Assembly: GCA_004123355.1 (NCBI GenBank)
Contig: SCHM01000001.1
Coordinates: 8,628,193 to 8,692,192, forward strand
Direction of reading: 5' to 3'
DNA length: 64,000 nucleotides
From: Amphirosellinia nigrospora
Taxonomy: Eukaryota > Ascomycota > Sordariomycetes > Xylariales > Xylariaceae
The number at the start of each line of letters is the position of its first letter. Positions within the stretch are counted from its first letter, which is position 1. Positions 36,055 to 49,169 of this stretch are shown here, one piece after another. The notes under the pieces were generated by a model that was not told the DNA's origin, did not search any database, and saw only the letters and a list, made by a program, of their open reading frames with translations. The position numbers were made by a program, and so were the translations under genes.

Positions 36055-37893
36055 ATGTCGTCCCAAAGCATTGATATCTGGCCGAAAAATGACGATACAA
36101 GCCCCGGCAGCGAGGTTAAGTCCGATCTGGGCAGTATTCTGAGCGACGTAGATATACCGTCTATACACGAGCTTGCACGTACTCTGCGCTCGACCCTCGC
36201 TGGTGGCAGGAAGAGTACGCATACTGGTGAGTATCCTGAGAGAATTTAATTTGCTAGTATGTTGCCTTTACTGCAAGGCGTAATTCCTGACGTTTAGTCG
36301 GTTATAGTCTCGTCTGCCTGGCCGCTGCCACCGCACTCGTCGCCCTCTTATACACCTTCAACGGGGGGCTTGAGCCGAGCTGGAGCAGAGACATCCAACT
36401 CAGCACGGTCCTTATTGCTATCATGTCTATTTACCGTCTCGCCCTTAAAGCTATCGTCGAAGCTTGCGTTGGCCAGGAAGCATGGATTTGGGTTTCGGGT
36501 TTCCGAAAGGGAAAGACAGAAGCGAAACTGGAGGACTTTAAGATATTTGATGAGGCTTCACGCGGTTTGTAGGGCTCAATCGTGCTCCTCTGGCGAATGA
36601 AAGCAAGGTTCGTGACCCAATCAAGCCTCATTAGTGCTTCTGCTCATTGAGGTAGCCATCTCGCCTGTATCGGCTCCTTGATCACGCTCTTGATCCAGGG
36701 CTTCGAAACGTTTTCTTCTCAGATGGTTACATATACAGAGATCCAACCGTGCTTGCGGACAACACTATGGGCGCTCGACAAGTGTCCCTCCTCCAAGATC
36801 CGAGACTGTAGGTCGTTCTCATAGTTGTTTTCATATGACGCTCACTAACAACTAGCCGTCGCTAGTGGCACAACATTGCTTCCAATGGTCTTGGTGGTAC
36901 ATTCCCCTTCTCCCACACCTACCCAGGCTTCCATACGTCAAGCTAACCTTTGTTAGAAATGTCACTAATGCTTTCGACAAAGGTTGCAATATATGATGGC
37001 ATGATTGCCGTTGCTGTCTCAGATGTACCAGTATCCTGCGAAACGGCGAACTGCTCATGGCCAATTTTCCCCTCACTGGCAATCTGCGGTGCTTGCATTG
37101 AATCACTTTTCAGTACATCATGTGATTCAGAGAAAGGGTGCAGTCACTCAATGCCTTCGGGCACTTCCATATCCAGCCCACCAGGTGCCCCATTCGAATA
37201 TCATTTAACAGTCGCCCCTCGAATAGATCATCGACGTTCCCCAATATGAGCTCCCAAGCGATCATTTCCATCTTTGACATAATGTCATCAGCGAAAACAA
37301 CACGAGAAAACGATGTTCAGGCTTCCCGGTGTAGTCTTTGGTTTTGTCTTCGAAGCTACAATGTGACGGCTATAAATGGAATCGTGAATAGATCTGTAAT
37401 AGCAGAATGGTCGAAATCGGATTTCATATCGAATAGCAACGCTCTGCATGACGAATACGTCTTCGTTGATATTCCGCCAGAAATGAACATTCAATCGCAT
37501 ACGCGCTACTCGGTGCCTTCTGACTCACTCAAAACGTTGAAATCTTTTATGGACAAGCTAACACTGGGAAACGCTTCACAGGTAGAAGGCGCGCTGACTT
37601 ATGATAGTGACTGGATACAGGCCATAGAGGCTGCCACTGGAAACCTCTCTGGCTGGATATCAAGACTGGCACTCAGCCTGACTAACGAGATCCAGCTCAC
37701 CGGTACCGTGAGGCCTGGTGGGGACTCCGAGTATAGCGGAACGGCGTATATCATGGCTCCCCACATCGAAGTGAACTGGTATTGGGTAGCATATCCAGTC
37801 TCCCTAATGATACTTGCCTTTCTATATCTTATGCAAACCGTCTAGAGAACGGCACATGACCAAGTCTGCGCCTGGAAGACCGATTCGCTTCCT
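36055..37893 (+). pseudogene. DUF3176 membrane protein with two in-frame TAG codons
   Basis: The product matches fungal DUF3176 proteins: an amino-terminal cytosolic part, TM helices (SLVCLAAATALVALLYTF), LSTVLIAIMSIYRLALKAIV, the signature FDEASRGL-GSIVLLWRM, a Cys-rich extracellular part (CETANCSWPIFPSLAICGAC) and a final TM helix (YWVAYPVSLMILAFLYL). Function of the family is unknown. The signature Trp is replaced by TAG at 36570-36572, and a second TAG at 37843-37845 interrupts the tail, which continues RTAHDQVCAWKTDSLP before an intron-like GTGAGT. Both stops fit a CpA to TpA change (TGG to TAG and CAG to TAG), as expected for repeat-induced point mutation. A one-base loss is also needed near 37242. 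Introns were judged by eye. Past 37893 the expected remainder of the family is not readable. Confidence 0.7.
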
Positions 37894-39322
37894 GTGAGTG
37901 ATTTCTAGAACGGATTACTCCCTCTCCATGTGTACGCACGGCCTAGAGCGAAGTAGTTGCCGGTTTGGGCGAACGTTAACATGACGTATGCCTTGGGTGC
38001 ACGGTATGGGCGAATGCTGACTTTTATCGGATAGATGTTGTTCTGCCATGTCTCAAGGACTATTCACGCGCAGGTCCATGATGGAATGGATGTGCCCGAG
38101 GGTCTCAATCATCGTGTCGGCCGCACGGAAGTTGAGTTGATTCGTGAGGATAATGGTGAATGGGTATTCACAGAGCCGAGAAACCATTAGAGAAGTCGAA
38201 CTGAGAGCTTGGCGTATAGCGTGCTTTGGCAGGTTACTGGGGTCCAAAATCAGCTTCGGGTTTGCTTGTTACTTCTCACACGATTCGACGAACTACAGCC
38301 TATGGATCATCTAGGCAGTCTTTGTCGATAGCACAATAGTATTTATCAACTGCGAAACTCCGTAGCGGCTGTGAGTCGATGAGCTGTTTAGGCTGTGTAA
38401 GACCATTTACCGAGCTTCATAACCGACAGCCAATCATGTGCCCCAATATGACAACAGCCAACGGTTTTCGCCCTCACGCTATGTTACCATCGCCCAATCG
38501 GCATAGTCCGTTGAAAAAAATAGTAGAAAAGAGATGCTGAAGCTATTCTAACACCACTAAACTAATTGCAATACCTTAATGAAGTCAAGTTAAGCCAATT
38601 TAGCTGTAATGATTCATAACGCCGGAGGATCGACCTGACCGTAGGAGCACATCTAATATCAGTATCTTGAGTTTGACATCTTCGGTTTGACGTGGGGGTC
38701 ATCGTGATTAACAGAACACCGTAGCGAACTTTCTAAAGCCTTGGCCTACCCCCTATTATAGTGCATAAGTACATAGTACACCAGACAGGGCCGGCGTCTC
38801 CGGAACATGGTCAATTTCGATAGGCGCGAGGCGCGAGTCTCAAGTAGCATGGCGAGACCATCGTGTACGCCGTATAGCACCTACATGGTACGATATACCG
38901 TATATACCGATAGCTTCCAATTTTTCTCGTTTACATTACATGTAGCATGCATCATCCTAGCTATCTAGCATGTATAAACGATCCCGAGGTCGCAAAAGGG
39001 ATTACTAATATCTCCGTCAACTCCATAGTAAGCTTAGCGTCACGCAGACCAGCAGACCAAGAAAAGCAGACCAAGATGTAGAGGTACTAGAGAGGGCTAG
39101 TGTCCGAGCCGGACAGTGAAACCTCATGTCCGTAAATCTGACCTGCCTGTCAACCCCCAGAGTTCAGGGTAATTCCCTTTAGTTTTATTGGAGATACCCC
39201 ACGTTTCCCCAACCTTCGTACTTACACTATTTTCCCAGTCTCCAAGATAGTCAGTTTCTGGGGTCGGTTGGACATCCATTATCATCATCACTTTCGTGTT
39301 GTCCACCCAATGCCCGGCGACG
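37894..39322. other. Intergenic, possible decayed tail of DUF3176 locus
   Basis: A few short frames after 37915 (for example MTYALGARYGRM near 37980) may be remnants of the DUF3176 carboxy terminus. From about 38500 the sequence is non-coding and AT-rich. Confidence 0.35.
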
Positions 39323-42300
39323 ATGGCCTCGGTAGCGATACCTGAGCCTGTAGTGCCCACGGCCCGGCAAGTTCGTAAGACTCGAAAGAGAGCGTCTAAA
39401 GCATGCCTGTCTTGCCGCGCTCGCAAAGTGCGCTGCGATGTATCTCAAAGGGGGAGGCCGTGTATGAATTGTTATCTTGACAACGAGACTTGTGTCGTTA
39501 CGAGCCGGGCCTCGAAGTTGTAAGCCGAACCGCCTCATCTCTATCTTATTTTTTTTTTCTTTTACAGCAATTGACGACTCCACCGCAGTCGAAAAGCGGA
39601 ACGTGAAAGTAACGAGGGCGCTCAGGCGTTGCATCCACCGTGGTCCTGCCCTAATGGCAGCCATGAAAGCACGACGGATGATGCCGTCAATCCGGAAGTC
39701 AACGACGAAACTAGTCCACCACAGCGGAATTTGTTGAATTGATTAACGATGCCCACGCGGTCGAAAACATAGATGCGTCACACGTTTCTAGCTTTGGTCC
39801 AGATGTACAACAAGAGCAACAATCATACCTGGGGTTTCATGACTATGATGAATCATCATTCAACCGGCCATTAAATACAACACAGGCATTTGATAGTGAG
39901 TGAAATCAGATCTGACATGATTTACTCCTAGCAGACCTAACCAACACCCCGCCAGTGCCACTGCAGAGCTTCGGTTCACTAGGCAATCCAGAGACACCCT
40001 ATGGCCTGGTCAGATGCCACTTAACGCGGATGTCACATACTCATATTACCCATTTCTTTCCATCAATAACTGCATAGTGTAATTACCTCAAGATGTGAAT
40101 TTTCTCGAATCCCAGGGATGTCTCAGGATACCTACGCGCGCAATTCTCGACGAGTTTATGCAACAATATTTCTTGCACGTCCACCCTCTCCTACCGTTTC
40201 TCAACGAAGGCGATTTTTGGGATCTTTACTGCAATCAAGGTAATTCGATTGCAGGCGACAGGATGTCTCTACTTGTTTTCCAAGCGATGCTATTCTCTTG
40301 TTGTAATGTGAGTCGACCTCGTATACCTCCAAACTATGAAGCTAATTTGGTAGTTTGTTTCGAAAACTAGCATTAAAGCCCTGGGGTTCCCGAATATTCG
40401 CGCTGCTAGAGCGACTCTATATCGACGCACAAAGGTATTTGCAATATCGTTGCCCCAAAAGATCTGGATCTAACGGTAGTAGCTTTTATTTGACTTTGAT
40501 ACCGAGTCATCCCTCGTCTGTCTCGCCCAAGCCGCGCTGCTGCTTACCTACTGGGCCCCGAATTGGTCGCTCGCCGCAAAAAAACCAAACACGGTTTGGC
40601 TTGGTGTCGCAGTACACAACGCGAAGAGCGCAGAGGCGCACATATACTCGGTCATGCCCACCTTCTCCCCTGTAACAAAACCGATAGAGTACAAGAAGCA
40701 AAATTCCCTAAAACGTCTGTGGTGGTGCTGCGTTTTCCGTGACCGTTTAGTTGCCCTCGGTATGCGGCGGAGTATCCAGGTATCTCGGGCCCATTTTGAC
40801 GTCGACACAAATTGTAGCTTTGGCTTCTCGGATCTATCGGACGAAATCGGGCGATCGAAAGTCTATAATCCAGAAACCAAGAAACGTCTCATCGAGATAT
40901 TCGTTCAACTTGGCGAACTTTGCTCTGTAATGACAGACCTGCTTACTCTGGTCTTTCCCCTCGATGATGTCCCGGGCTGGGGTAGACATAACGGAGCCGA
41001 GGGCGCCGAAAAAGTACGAGCATGCAAGGTAGCATTGAGAAGATGGTACAAATCTGCGACTCTAAGCTTTCCCGTATTTAGTGGTCGTAATGCTATGGGT
41101 AAAGCATCAGGAAATGAACATCAGCATGACTCGATAATATTATATACGAATTTGATGTACATGTGGTACCAGTAAGTTTCCTCCCTCATAGAATAGGCCT
41201 CTGATACGAGTCGCTTATAATTATACCTCAGTTCTGCCCGGGCAGTATTGTGCCATCACGAGGTACTGCAGGCAGCCATGACACCCACCTCACCTTTTTC
41301 AAACACCAATCCTCTTGGATTCTCCAACATCTATGAAAGCCGAAACGAACTACAGGATGCCGCGTGCGGTGTGACTGAATGTTTAAATGAACTGATCCAA
41401 CGCCGACTTGCCCGCTGGCTACCTATCAGCGCGTAAGTGGTTATTGAAGACGGCTGAAACTCGATACAAGCTGACTCTCTATGTAGCATAGCATGCACGG
41501 CAATGCCATTAGTGCTTCATATAATCGATGTGAAGCTTTCATCCCAGACCAAGCGGATCGAGATGACGCCGGACGAGAAAAGACGGACACTACTTAAACA
41601 ACAGAGACTCAATGTCCTGATCGAGGCTATGAAGACCTATCAGCCACAGTACGACGGCGTGGACTATATCAGCGAGACAATACGGCACATAGTGAATCTT
41701 GCACAGATTGACCCCCAATGAATTCGCCGAATACCACACCATCAATAACCGCGTTCCCCCAGGACGCTACGACTAGCATGCAGCCTATCATCTCCGACTG
41801 GACAGATATTTTAGCCTCCGACCCTGGCTCCTATCTGCGACTCTCCATGACTATGGACATTAGCATCAGCAAGGGTAGACTGGCCCAAGAGACCGACTTC
41901 CCCGTCAAGCTACGGGGTCTATTCGCGCACGGGCTCAGTCCAATCCGAACACTCCTCGCCGGAGGCCATCCCAGGACGCTCCAAACCACGGCTTCCTACG
42001 CTCCGTCACCGCACACCCTACCTAATCCCATGAAACAAATAGAACTAGGGAGCGTGCGCTCGATTTCGTCAGACGAAGATTCCGCGTCGCCCGATTCTGT
42101 CGAGGAGCTGGACAAGTCGATCGGCGCCCTCGACGATAATGACAGGCAGGTGGATGGATTAGGGTCTATCGCCCCCTCCTTATCTCTACTCAACGGCGCA
42201 GATATAGGGGCAGAGGACATATCCATGCATATACACGACGACATGTTCGCTGATATCGACTACGCGCTCAACGCCGACGCCCTCGCCGAAGACGTGTCGC

Positions 42301-42572
42301 AGATGAGCAATCACGACGATGGTAGTCACAGCGGCAACGACACAAACAAAATCAGCGACGAGAGTAGGACGAATAACAACGCTCACAAAGACGACCATGA
42401 CATGTATGACGGCGAAGGCGATACGGGTAAAGAAGCAGACTGGATCGATCACGCGTGGGACACTGAAGAAACGCGGATAGAGGGAGACGAGGTCGGAGAC
42501 GCCACTGATAAAGAGACCGCGCGCGTCTTGCTTGATGCACTGAGAGATGGCAATGTTCTTTGTGCCGTGTAA
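39323..42572 (+). CDS. Zn2Cys6 transcription factor (cutinase transcription factor-like)
   Basis: The amino terminus carries a Zn2Cys6 binuclear cluster with all six cysteines: ACLSCRARKVRCDV, then GRPCMNCYLDNETC. After a variable linker, the fungal-specific regulator domain begins VNFLESQGCLRIPTRAILDE and continues LHVHPLLPFLNEGDFW, SIKALGFPNIRAARAT, YWAPNWSLAAKKPNTVWLG and RLWWCCVFRDRLVALGMR. This order resembles CTF1-type regulators that control cutinase and fatty-acid genes; that target is inference. Introns include about 40433-40481 and those near 41174-41233 and 41434-41490. One-base losses seem needed near 39721 and in the GACCCCCAA run near 41713. The carboxy terminus (42000-42572) is an acidic Asp/Asn/Ser-rich tail that could be an activation domain. 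Confidence 0.8.
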
Positions 42573-43215
42573 GAGGATGGCGGGATAGGCGTGGAGAAAA
42601 AGAAGCATATACGATGAGGGCATATACATATGTGTATGGATTATGGAATTATGTCACTGTGGGAAACAATCTTATGACTGCATGGCTGGCGTTTTACTAG
42701 AGGATATTTATTGTTTATGCAGCTTGGACGTTTTGCTTGTTCGCTGAATGTTTGGATTGGATGCCGACCTAAAAATAGATGCTTAAGTACTCATCTTAGC
42801 TATCATATGAATCGTATGTCCTACAACTGTAAATCAGACAGTGCTTGCACTATCGCCTTCCCCCCTCCCTTTTTTCCTTTTTTTTCGTGACTTGCTTTAC
42901 TCAGAAGGTCAAAGGTGAAAGATAATAGCACAGGCTGCTGCCATTTCACACGACAATGACCACACAGCCGACTTCCAATATCAGAACTACATATTTCAAA
43001 GTGTTATGAGGACAACTCGAATTTCATTCGTGATCGTGCCAAGTCCATATAGATCCGGACTTCCCGTTATTCGCCACTAATGAGAAACCCAAAATCAACG
43101 CTTCCAAAACGCCATGGATATCTAGCCATCGATAATAACAGTACCCAGTTCTCCAAAAAAAAAAACGGCAAATATGCTAGTCCTATATAACCCACGCTTC
43201 CGTTACGCCATGTCG
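42573..43215. other. Intergenic, convergent 3' flanks
   Basis: Contains T-rich (42875-42887) and A-rich (43158-43166) runs; no gene recognised. Confidence 0.5.
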
Positions 43216-44911
43216 TTAATCTATAAAATCCACGAAAAGTCTAATCATGCATCTTCGTGGTAGTCGTAGCGCCATTCGTCCGGGTATCCTCACGAAAGAA
43301 GTAAAGAGCCCGCGAGGGCGATTAACGCAGACAACCCAGGTATGGGAGACCGATCCACCCCCATGCCACCTCAGCCCCAGGGAAAAGAGTCCCGCCAGTA
43401 GCGGCTGCGAGAACACGCTGCCGAGGACCTCGATCATGCCCACGAGACTGTACAGTCGTGATCGGTGTGCTGGCGCTATGTAGATACTCATCAAACTCTT
43501 GGAGAGACTCCCGAAGCCGGATCCGATGGCCATGAGGAGGAGACCGAAGATGAAGCCGCCTAGCGTTGGCGATAGACCGAGTGTGAGGGCTCCGAGGAAT
43601 AAAACAGCATAGGACCAGCGAGCGAGCGATAGATCGCGGTGCTGTTCGTTCCTGGCTCTATTATTCGCGGGCGTGGCGGGGTCTATAAGTATTTTGGAAA
43701 TCCAAGGCAAGATGATTAGCGTCATGATGATACTGGCGACACCGTATGTACTCTGCACGTATCCAGCTGCGCTATCTTGATTTCGTAGCGTTTTGAAACG
43801 AACTGATTCAAAAAATTCAACGTTGAATCCATGACCGGCATTGAGCACAGCGCAGTTAAGAATAAGAGGATAAGGGGCGATTTAAGGATGCTGAAGGAAT
43901 CTAGGAACTCTTAAAGATCTGCGATATGTCGAGCTGGGACTAAGTATGTCAGACTCGAGGGAGTCTTGTAAGGGTCTTTGCATGTCTGCGTCTCGGGAGA
44001 AAAAACAGCACGATCGCACTGACGAAAAAGAGGCCGATCCCAATTAATGGAGAATCCAGGGACCAGCCCTTTCCATCACAAACCCTGCAAGTGATGGTGA
44101 CAATAACATCCGCGAGCGCCGCAACATGAGTACGTAGGAATGCGATGGCCCTGTCAGATGCGTAATATCTTAGCCAAGTGGCGCGAGATAAACTGGGATC
44201 AGAAGTTCACACTTTCTTCTTCATTCGTCGCATCCGCGATCATACTCAATACGACGGCGATAACACACTATTGCCGCCCCAAATGAGCTGTCCAGCGGAC
44301 GAAAGCCAAATAGCGGTAATAGGAAACACATCGTTCCAGTATAGTACTGCAGCTGAAACAACGACCCGAGAAGCCCTCCCGTCATAGCAACTGCTACAAC
44401 CGGCTTCCTGCCGATTCTAGAAACCGCATCAGCTAAGGCACGACTGACAAGATCGGGTGAATGGGTACGACTTATCGGCGGCCAGTCCCCAGGGAAAGGC
44501 AGCAATAAAACCGACAATGGAATAACAGGGTAGATTGAACGGCTAACAAGTAAGCAAGGTCTTTTTGGATAGAGTCCTCTTTGCAGAGACTCTCATCGAT
44601 GGGCTCAGTTGAGCCCGTCAATCATAATAATCATGGCAGAGGAGGTCCTCAACTAGGCGCGTGAAGGGCAGTTCGAAAAAACCACTTGAGTAAGAGGCGA
44701 TGAATGGTTATGAAGTAGAGGTATTAATAACTGTGTTCTTCTGAGGTTTAGGCTCGTAGATGATGGAAATGGAAGAAGACATTGAAGAAATGGACAGGCT
44801 GTCCCGATATCGTCGATGTGGCGACCTCTCTGGAGAGTCAGGCAGCAAAGATGCAAGCTCTGAAGCATCGTCCAGTGAGTCGCCGCGTCTTTGCTCCTCT
44901 TGTTGTGGCAT
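43216..44911 (-). pseudogene. Decayed MFS transporter
   Basis: The amino terminus (MPQQEEQRRGDSLDDASELA at 44911) is a plausible cytosolic leader. Transporter pieces then appear in different frames: the loop motif RIGRKPVVAVAMTGGLLGSL (44221-44517), WNDVFPITAIWLSSAGQLIW, VVLSMIADATNEEE, and a long carboxy part (STYGVASIIMTLIILPWISK, FIFGLLLMAIGSGFGSLSKS, LVGMIEVLGSVFSQPLLAGL). The order fits the 12-helix major facilitator superfamily. Several stops and frame changes occur between 43860 and 44720 that introns do not explain, and the last helix is out of frame. Compared with the single-shift genes nearby, damage is heavier, so I call it a pseudogene. Substrate unknown. Confidence 0.7.
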
Positions 44912-47694
44912 CTCTGTGCTGAAGGAGGTTGATAAGCGGCTGAGGTGTTACCTAGGTAATCTTAGGAACTGTGAGTATTTTGAAGCGCTCTGGGCGTTCG
45001 GTATCATTCCGTATGAAAGCTAGCACTCCGAGAAACTGTCTAAATCTAAGTACGCCAGGCTAGAATTTGGGCTCGATGGGAAGTTGGGGATCAAGAAATA
45101 AAAGAGACAACTATTGCATGTGTTCGTACTTGGTAGTCTGTGTAGATAAGACCGCTATGCCGCCCTACCAGGGAATTAATCCGAGCGGTTGAGGGGTTGG
45201 AAGATCAGTGTTCGGGGTATTATTCAAGTTCCGGTCGCTAATCTGCTCATTCAGCCCCCACCACTCCGGAGGTCCAGATGTCAGTGTCAGCAGATTGAAA
45301 GATGCGGGTGCAAATGATCAGATACTTGATACACTCAGTCACACAATCGATGCCGAGCCCTATGAAAACGCGTTGATGGGTCGCATTCGAACCGATAAAG
45401 TGACCAATTGCTTTTGTCTCATATCCGATGATGAAGGAGGGCGAAATGTTCTACATCAGCCAGTTGAATGCTTGGCTTGAAAACTGCACATTCAAACCAC
45501 CTCACACACAGACACAGGCATTGAAGCGACACCGCTCCTGGCCTGACTACCGGCCAGGTCTTGTACTAGATGCAGTCACCTACCTATCTGATCTCATTAT
45601 CCGTAACACGATAATTGTGACTAGGCCAGCGTTGTGCCTAGCACCAAGATGCGATGCAAGCCACCAAGATAACGGGCTGCAACTAGCCCAATGCGTCGCG
45701 CGATGGCCCGTGGTGGGGAGCTGGAAGGGCTGCATACGCATGGTTCCCGCGCACGATGCAGGCGGCGCTGTCACACCGCACATCTCGAGCGTTCGTTTCG
45801 AAGATTGTCTGCCCACTGTCGAGGTTTCGAGCAAAGTTATCATTTCGTGTTATTCTGGACACGAGCGAGTGCGGTTACTTTTCGCTTGCATGTGTCGAAT
45901 GCAGCCACTGGAGCAACTCATGAATACCGCATGGCATCTTCAACGGTCAACCCACCTTTGCCGATGTAGCTGGAAGACAACTCTGGACTTATGACTGCTG
46001 ACCGCTACGCAACATCATGTCTTGACACAGTGGCGGCGTCACCCCCACAACCTCGATGTGCTTGAGAGAGTTGATAGGATACAGATATATAGGCGGAAGG
46101 ACTCGACGTGATGCAGTTAGAGGATGCGACACAACGCCGTGGCTTTGGTGCAACGTACTGCAAGTCGTCTGTCCAAGATGGCCCTCTATCCTCACTAATC
46201 TGTAATGTACAGGCCTCCCCGACAGAGCGCGACCGGTAAAGTTGGAAACATTGCGGTGTGCGGTGCAATGCCTAGTTCGCGCGAGTTGCATACGTTTCAG
46301 CTCACGATGATTCAACTCCTAAGCCTAAATCGGTGTGAGGCGAGTGAAAGATCTGTGCGGGATCCGAGTCCGCACTCGCCCTCGAAACCGCCGCCCTGTT
46401 CATGCGTCGACGAATCTAATCCAAATCCCACGGAGGTTTCGTTTCCGAGTCGTGGTTTAGTAGCGGGCTCGTGTTTACGCGTACAGAAGATGTTCGGCTT
46501 CGGGGTCGCGTAAGTTAGCGATGTGAAGAAAAAAGAATAATGATAGTCCTCACGGCCCGGGAGCAACGTCGAAGCGATGCGCTAAGGAAGGCAGGCCCCC
46601 AGTTGACGAGGGGCAATGGCGGGGTGCATTCGGGCGGCCAAGAGCTATAGTGGAATGTGACCTGACTTGCCCTTCTCGGATATCCACTAAAGCAAGCCTG
46701 TGGCACAGAGGACTTACACGAGATACGCGTTGAGTTGAGGTCGTTCAAGCTTCAAACTAGACGGTGAAATCATATTTATAGTCCCCTATAGGATTCATGT
46801 AGTAATGTGTGCGCTGGAAATAGGTGGGAATTGAATAGTTAGGTAGAGACGGCCCTATAGTTAAATTATATCAGTATATAAATAACTGTCGGCCTTTTAG
46901 CCCCAACTCGTCTTCCCTGTTTTAACTACTAGTACCCCGGTACGGCATCTCGCTAGTTATCTATTTCGAAAAAGGTCCAAAACTAAGCTCGTCAAGTGGC
47001 ATATATAAGTTGTTAGTGCACTATAGTCGACAAGGGTCTAACTGTTATTTGTAAGTGTTTCCTGAACTAAGTGCGCCTAGCCGGCGGAATCTCAGAGCCG
47101 CAACGACTAAAATGGTCGACCATCTGAAGCTCATCATGAATCTCCGCGGTAAACTGTCTGATTGGTGAGGTTGGGACCTATGGCATCGTGATGGTTTCCA
47201 TAGGTGCAAGGTCAGGACCAATAGATTTTCACGTCCTAAATCCGGCGCAATGTTTGGCAATGCAGCTTGATTCTAAGAAAGGCCTCTGTGAATTGGCTGA
47301 ACAGTGTAGCTCTTCTATAAGCAGTCTATGAAGAATCGAAAATGATGTTGTACATAATGACAAAGGAAAATGAAGTGAACGCGTCCAGGGCTCGCAAATC
47401 CTAGATAGAGAGACCAGCTTTTATGACAAGCAGTCATTCCATCGCGTATACAGTCCGTGCCCATAATGCTAGCAAAAATCCCACGAGTTTCTAGTTCCAA
47501 GCTCCTTTTGATGTTGTAAAAACGAAATTGCGCCAATCCCCATTGTCGAAACCAGTCTACTCCGAATCATCCAAATGTCTAAAGTGCTTTAAAGCCTGTG
47601 CCGGACGGGAGGTCGAAAAAATCCAATGTTCGTGCATCCAAAAACGCCAATCCTATAATTCTTGCCCCCATTTTTCTAATCACAACTTGTCGAT

Positions 47695-47802
47695 TCAGTT
47701 ATAGCCGCTCCTGCTTCTTCCACGAGTTGGCTGAGTCTCCACGGGAGCGTCAGTTCCAGAGGAACCGGTGTCATTGGTGGTGGTGTCATTGGAGTCAGGC
47801 AT
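47695..47802 (-). CDS. Possible 35-residue Thr/Ser/Asp-rich peptide
   Basis: A short frame starts MPDSNDTTTNDTGSSGTDAP and ends in a basic GRSRSGYN. It has no signal peptide or known domain. Coding-like composition is the only support, and no homologue is recognised. Confidence 0.25.
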   Translation of the reverse strand: MPDSNDTTTNDTGSSGTDAPVETQPTRGRSRSGYN

Positions 47803-49145
47803 TGTGATTCAGGTGTGTCGTTCTGAGTGTTGAATGTGAAGACGAGCTAGTCTCGAATATAGCCTTTAGAATAAAGATTTGATGCTTTCGAGGATATGTA
47901 GAATGGTTGTGTGCGTATAAGCTACAATATAGCGAAACTTGAGTATTCTAACGAGTTTTATTAGCAGCAAACTTCTGTAACTCGTTCGAGAATATCACAT
48001 ACGTATAGGCGAAGAGAGGCGGATAATTCGGCTTTAAGATGAAGATTTCGATGGTAGAGATGACCACTTGTCCGTAAGCTTGACTTGTGAGGCTCTGGAT
48101 GATGTAAATGTGCTGGTGGTATCATGAAGACAACCAAAACCTAGGAGAGAGATGTCCATATTATATAGTCTCACCATATGCTGTGCCGCACTCAAGGCAA
48201 CAAGAAACTTGAATGTCAACATCTGTAATGTCTCCTGTATCTGTAATACTCCTTCAGCCCTATAGTGTAGAGGTAAGAGGTGTTAGATACTACGAGGCCC
48301 ACACTGAAGATGAGTCGTGGGAACATGGTAACGGCATATTCCTTCGCGTGTCGAGCCGCTTCCGGCTGCTTAGATGAATGTGCCTTACAGCGTTCCTCCA
48401 ACGTCAGAATGAATCTGCACGACATGGTTCACAGCCACGTAGAGGGAGGACGTTTACACGGGGCTAACGTCAAGATGCTATGAGAGTCATCAGTCCAACT
48501 CAAGATGATAGGACTTAGTGGCTGTATACGATTTCTGTTTTGGGCTTCTTCTTGGGGAGGGGATTGGCCCCAAGAAGTCGTGTTAGTGACAAAACACCTA
48601 GTAAACTGCCGTCAAGTTAGGTACCTATAAATGATCCTACGTGAAACATTATTAGAGTCCCCGCTCACACGGCAAATCCGTTGTCCTCTCTGTGACAAGC
48701 GTCCAATTACAACATTCGTACCATCAATCTGCAAGCTATGTGTAGGAGTTGTAACGTCATAGCCAGGAATAAATAAAGGAATCCTGGTCGTGGTCTAGGC
48801 TGAGACGGTTGGCGTTGGAAGGCTTGGCATGCATGGTGCTTTACGTACATGTGTACATTGGCATGTAACCTGTGGGAGAGCTGAGAAGTGAGGCTCATAC
48901 ATATGATGTACTGGGGGTCGTGAACTGCCAGGTTTGGGGTTGCGACCAGACAGTCCCAGCAAGCTGAATAGTTGTGGCACAGCATGTACGGGCCGCCAAA
49001 CGTCGCATGCGTCACAAGCTTCTATATCAGGCGCATGCTGTTCGTTAAGGCCAAGAGGGGTCACATCTACCTTGATTACCCAAGCCGCTGATGTCGGGTC
49101 TACGGGTCACGATGTTTACGTCGATCAGCAGGGTATCATGGTCCT

Positions 49146-49169
49146 GGGGGGGGGGGGGGGGGGGGGGGG
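49146..49169. repeat. Poly-G tract of 24 residues
   Basis: An uninterrupted run of 24 G between CCT and TAATATC in otherwise mixed intergenic sequence. Length is likely uncertain in any assembly. Confidence 0.9.

Noticed and set aside
39323-44911. Secondary-metabolite cluster of regulator plus MFS transporter
   Set aside because: No PKS, NRPS, terpene or other core biosynthetic enzyme occurs in the window.
45428-45994. 188-codon plus-strand frame
   Set aside because: No domain, signal or intron support; overlapping frames of similar length exist on both strands.
48250-48310. tRNA-like A-box (TATAGTGTAGAGGTAAGAGG)
   Set aside because: No B-box or acceptor-stem complement follows.
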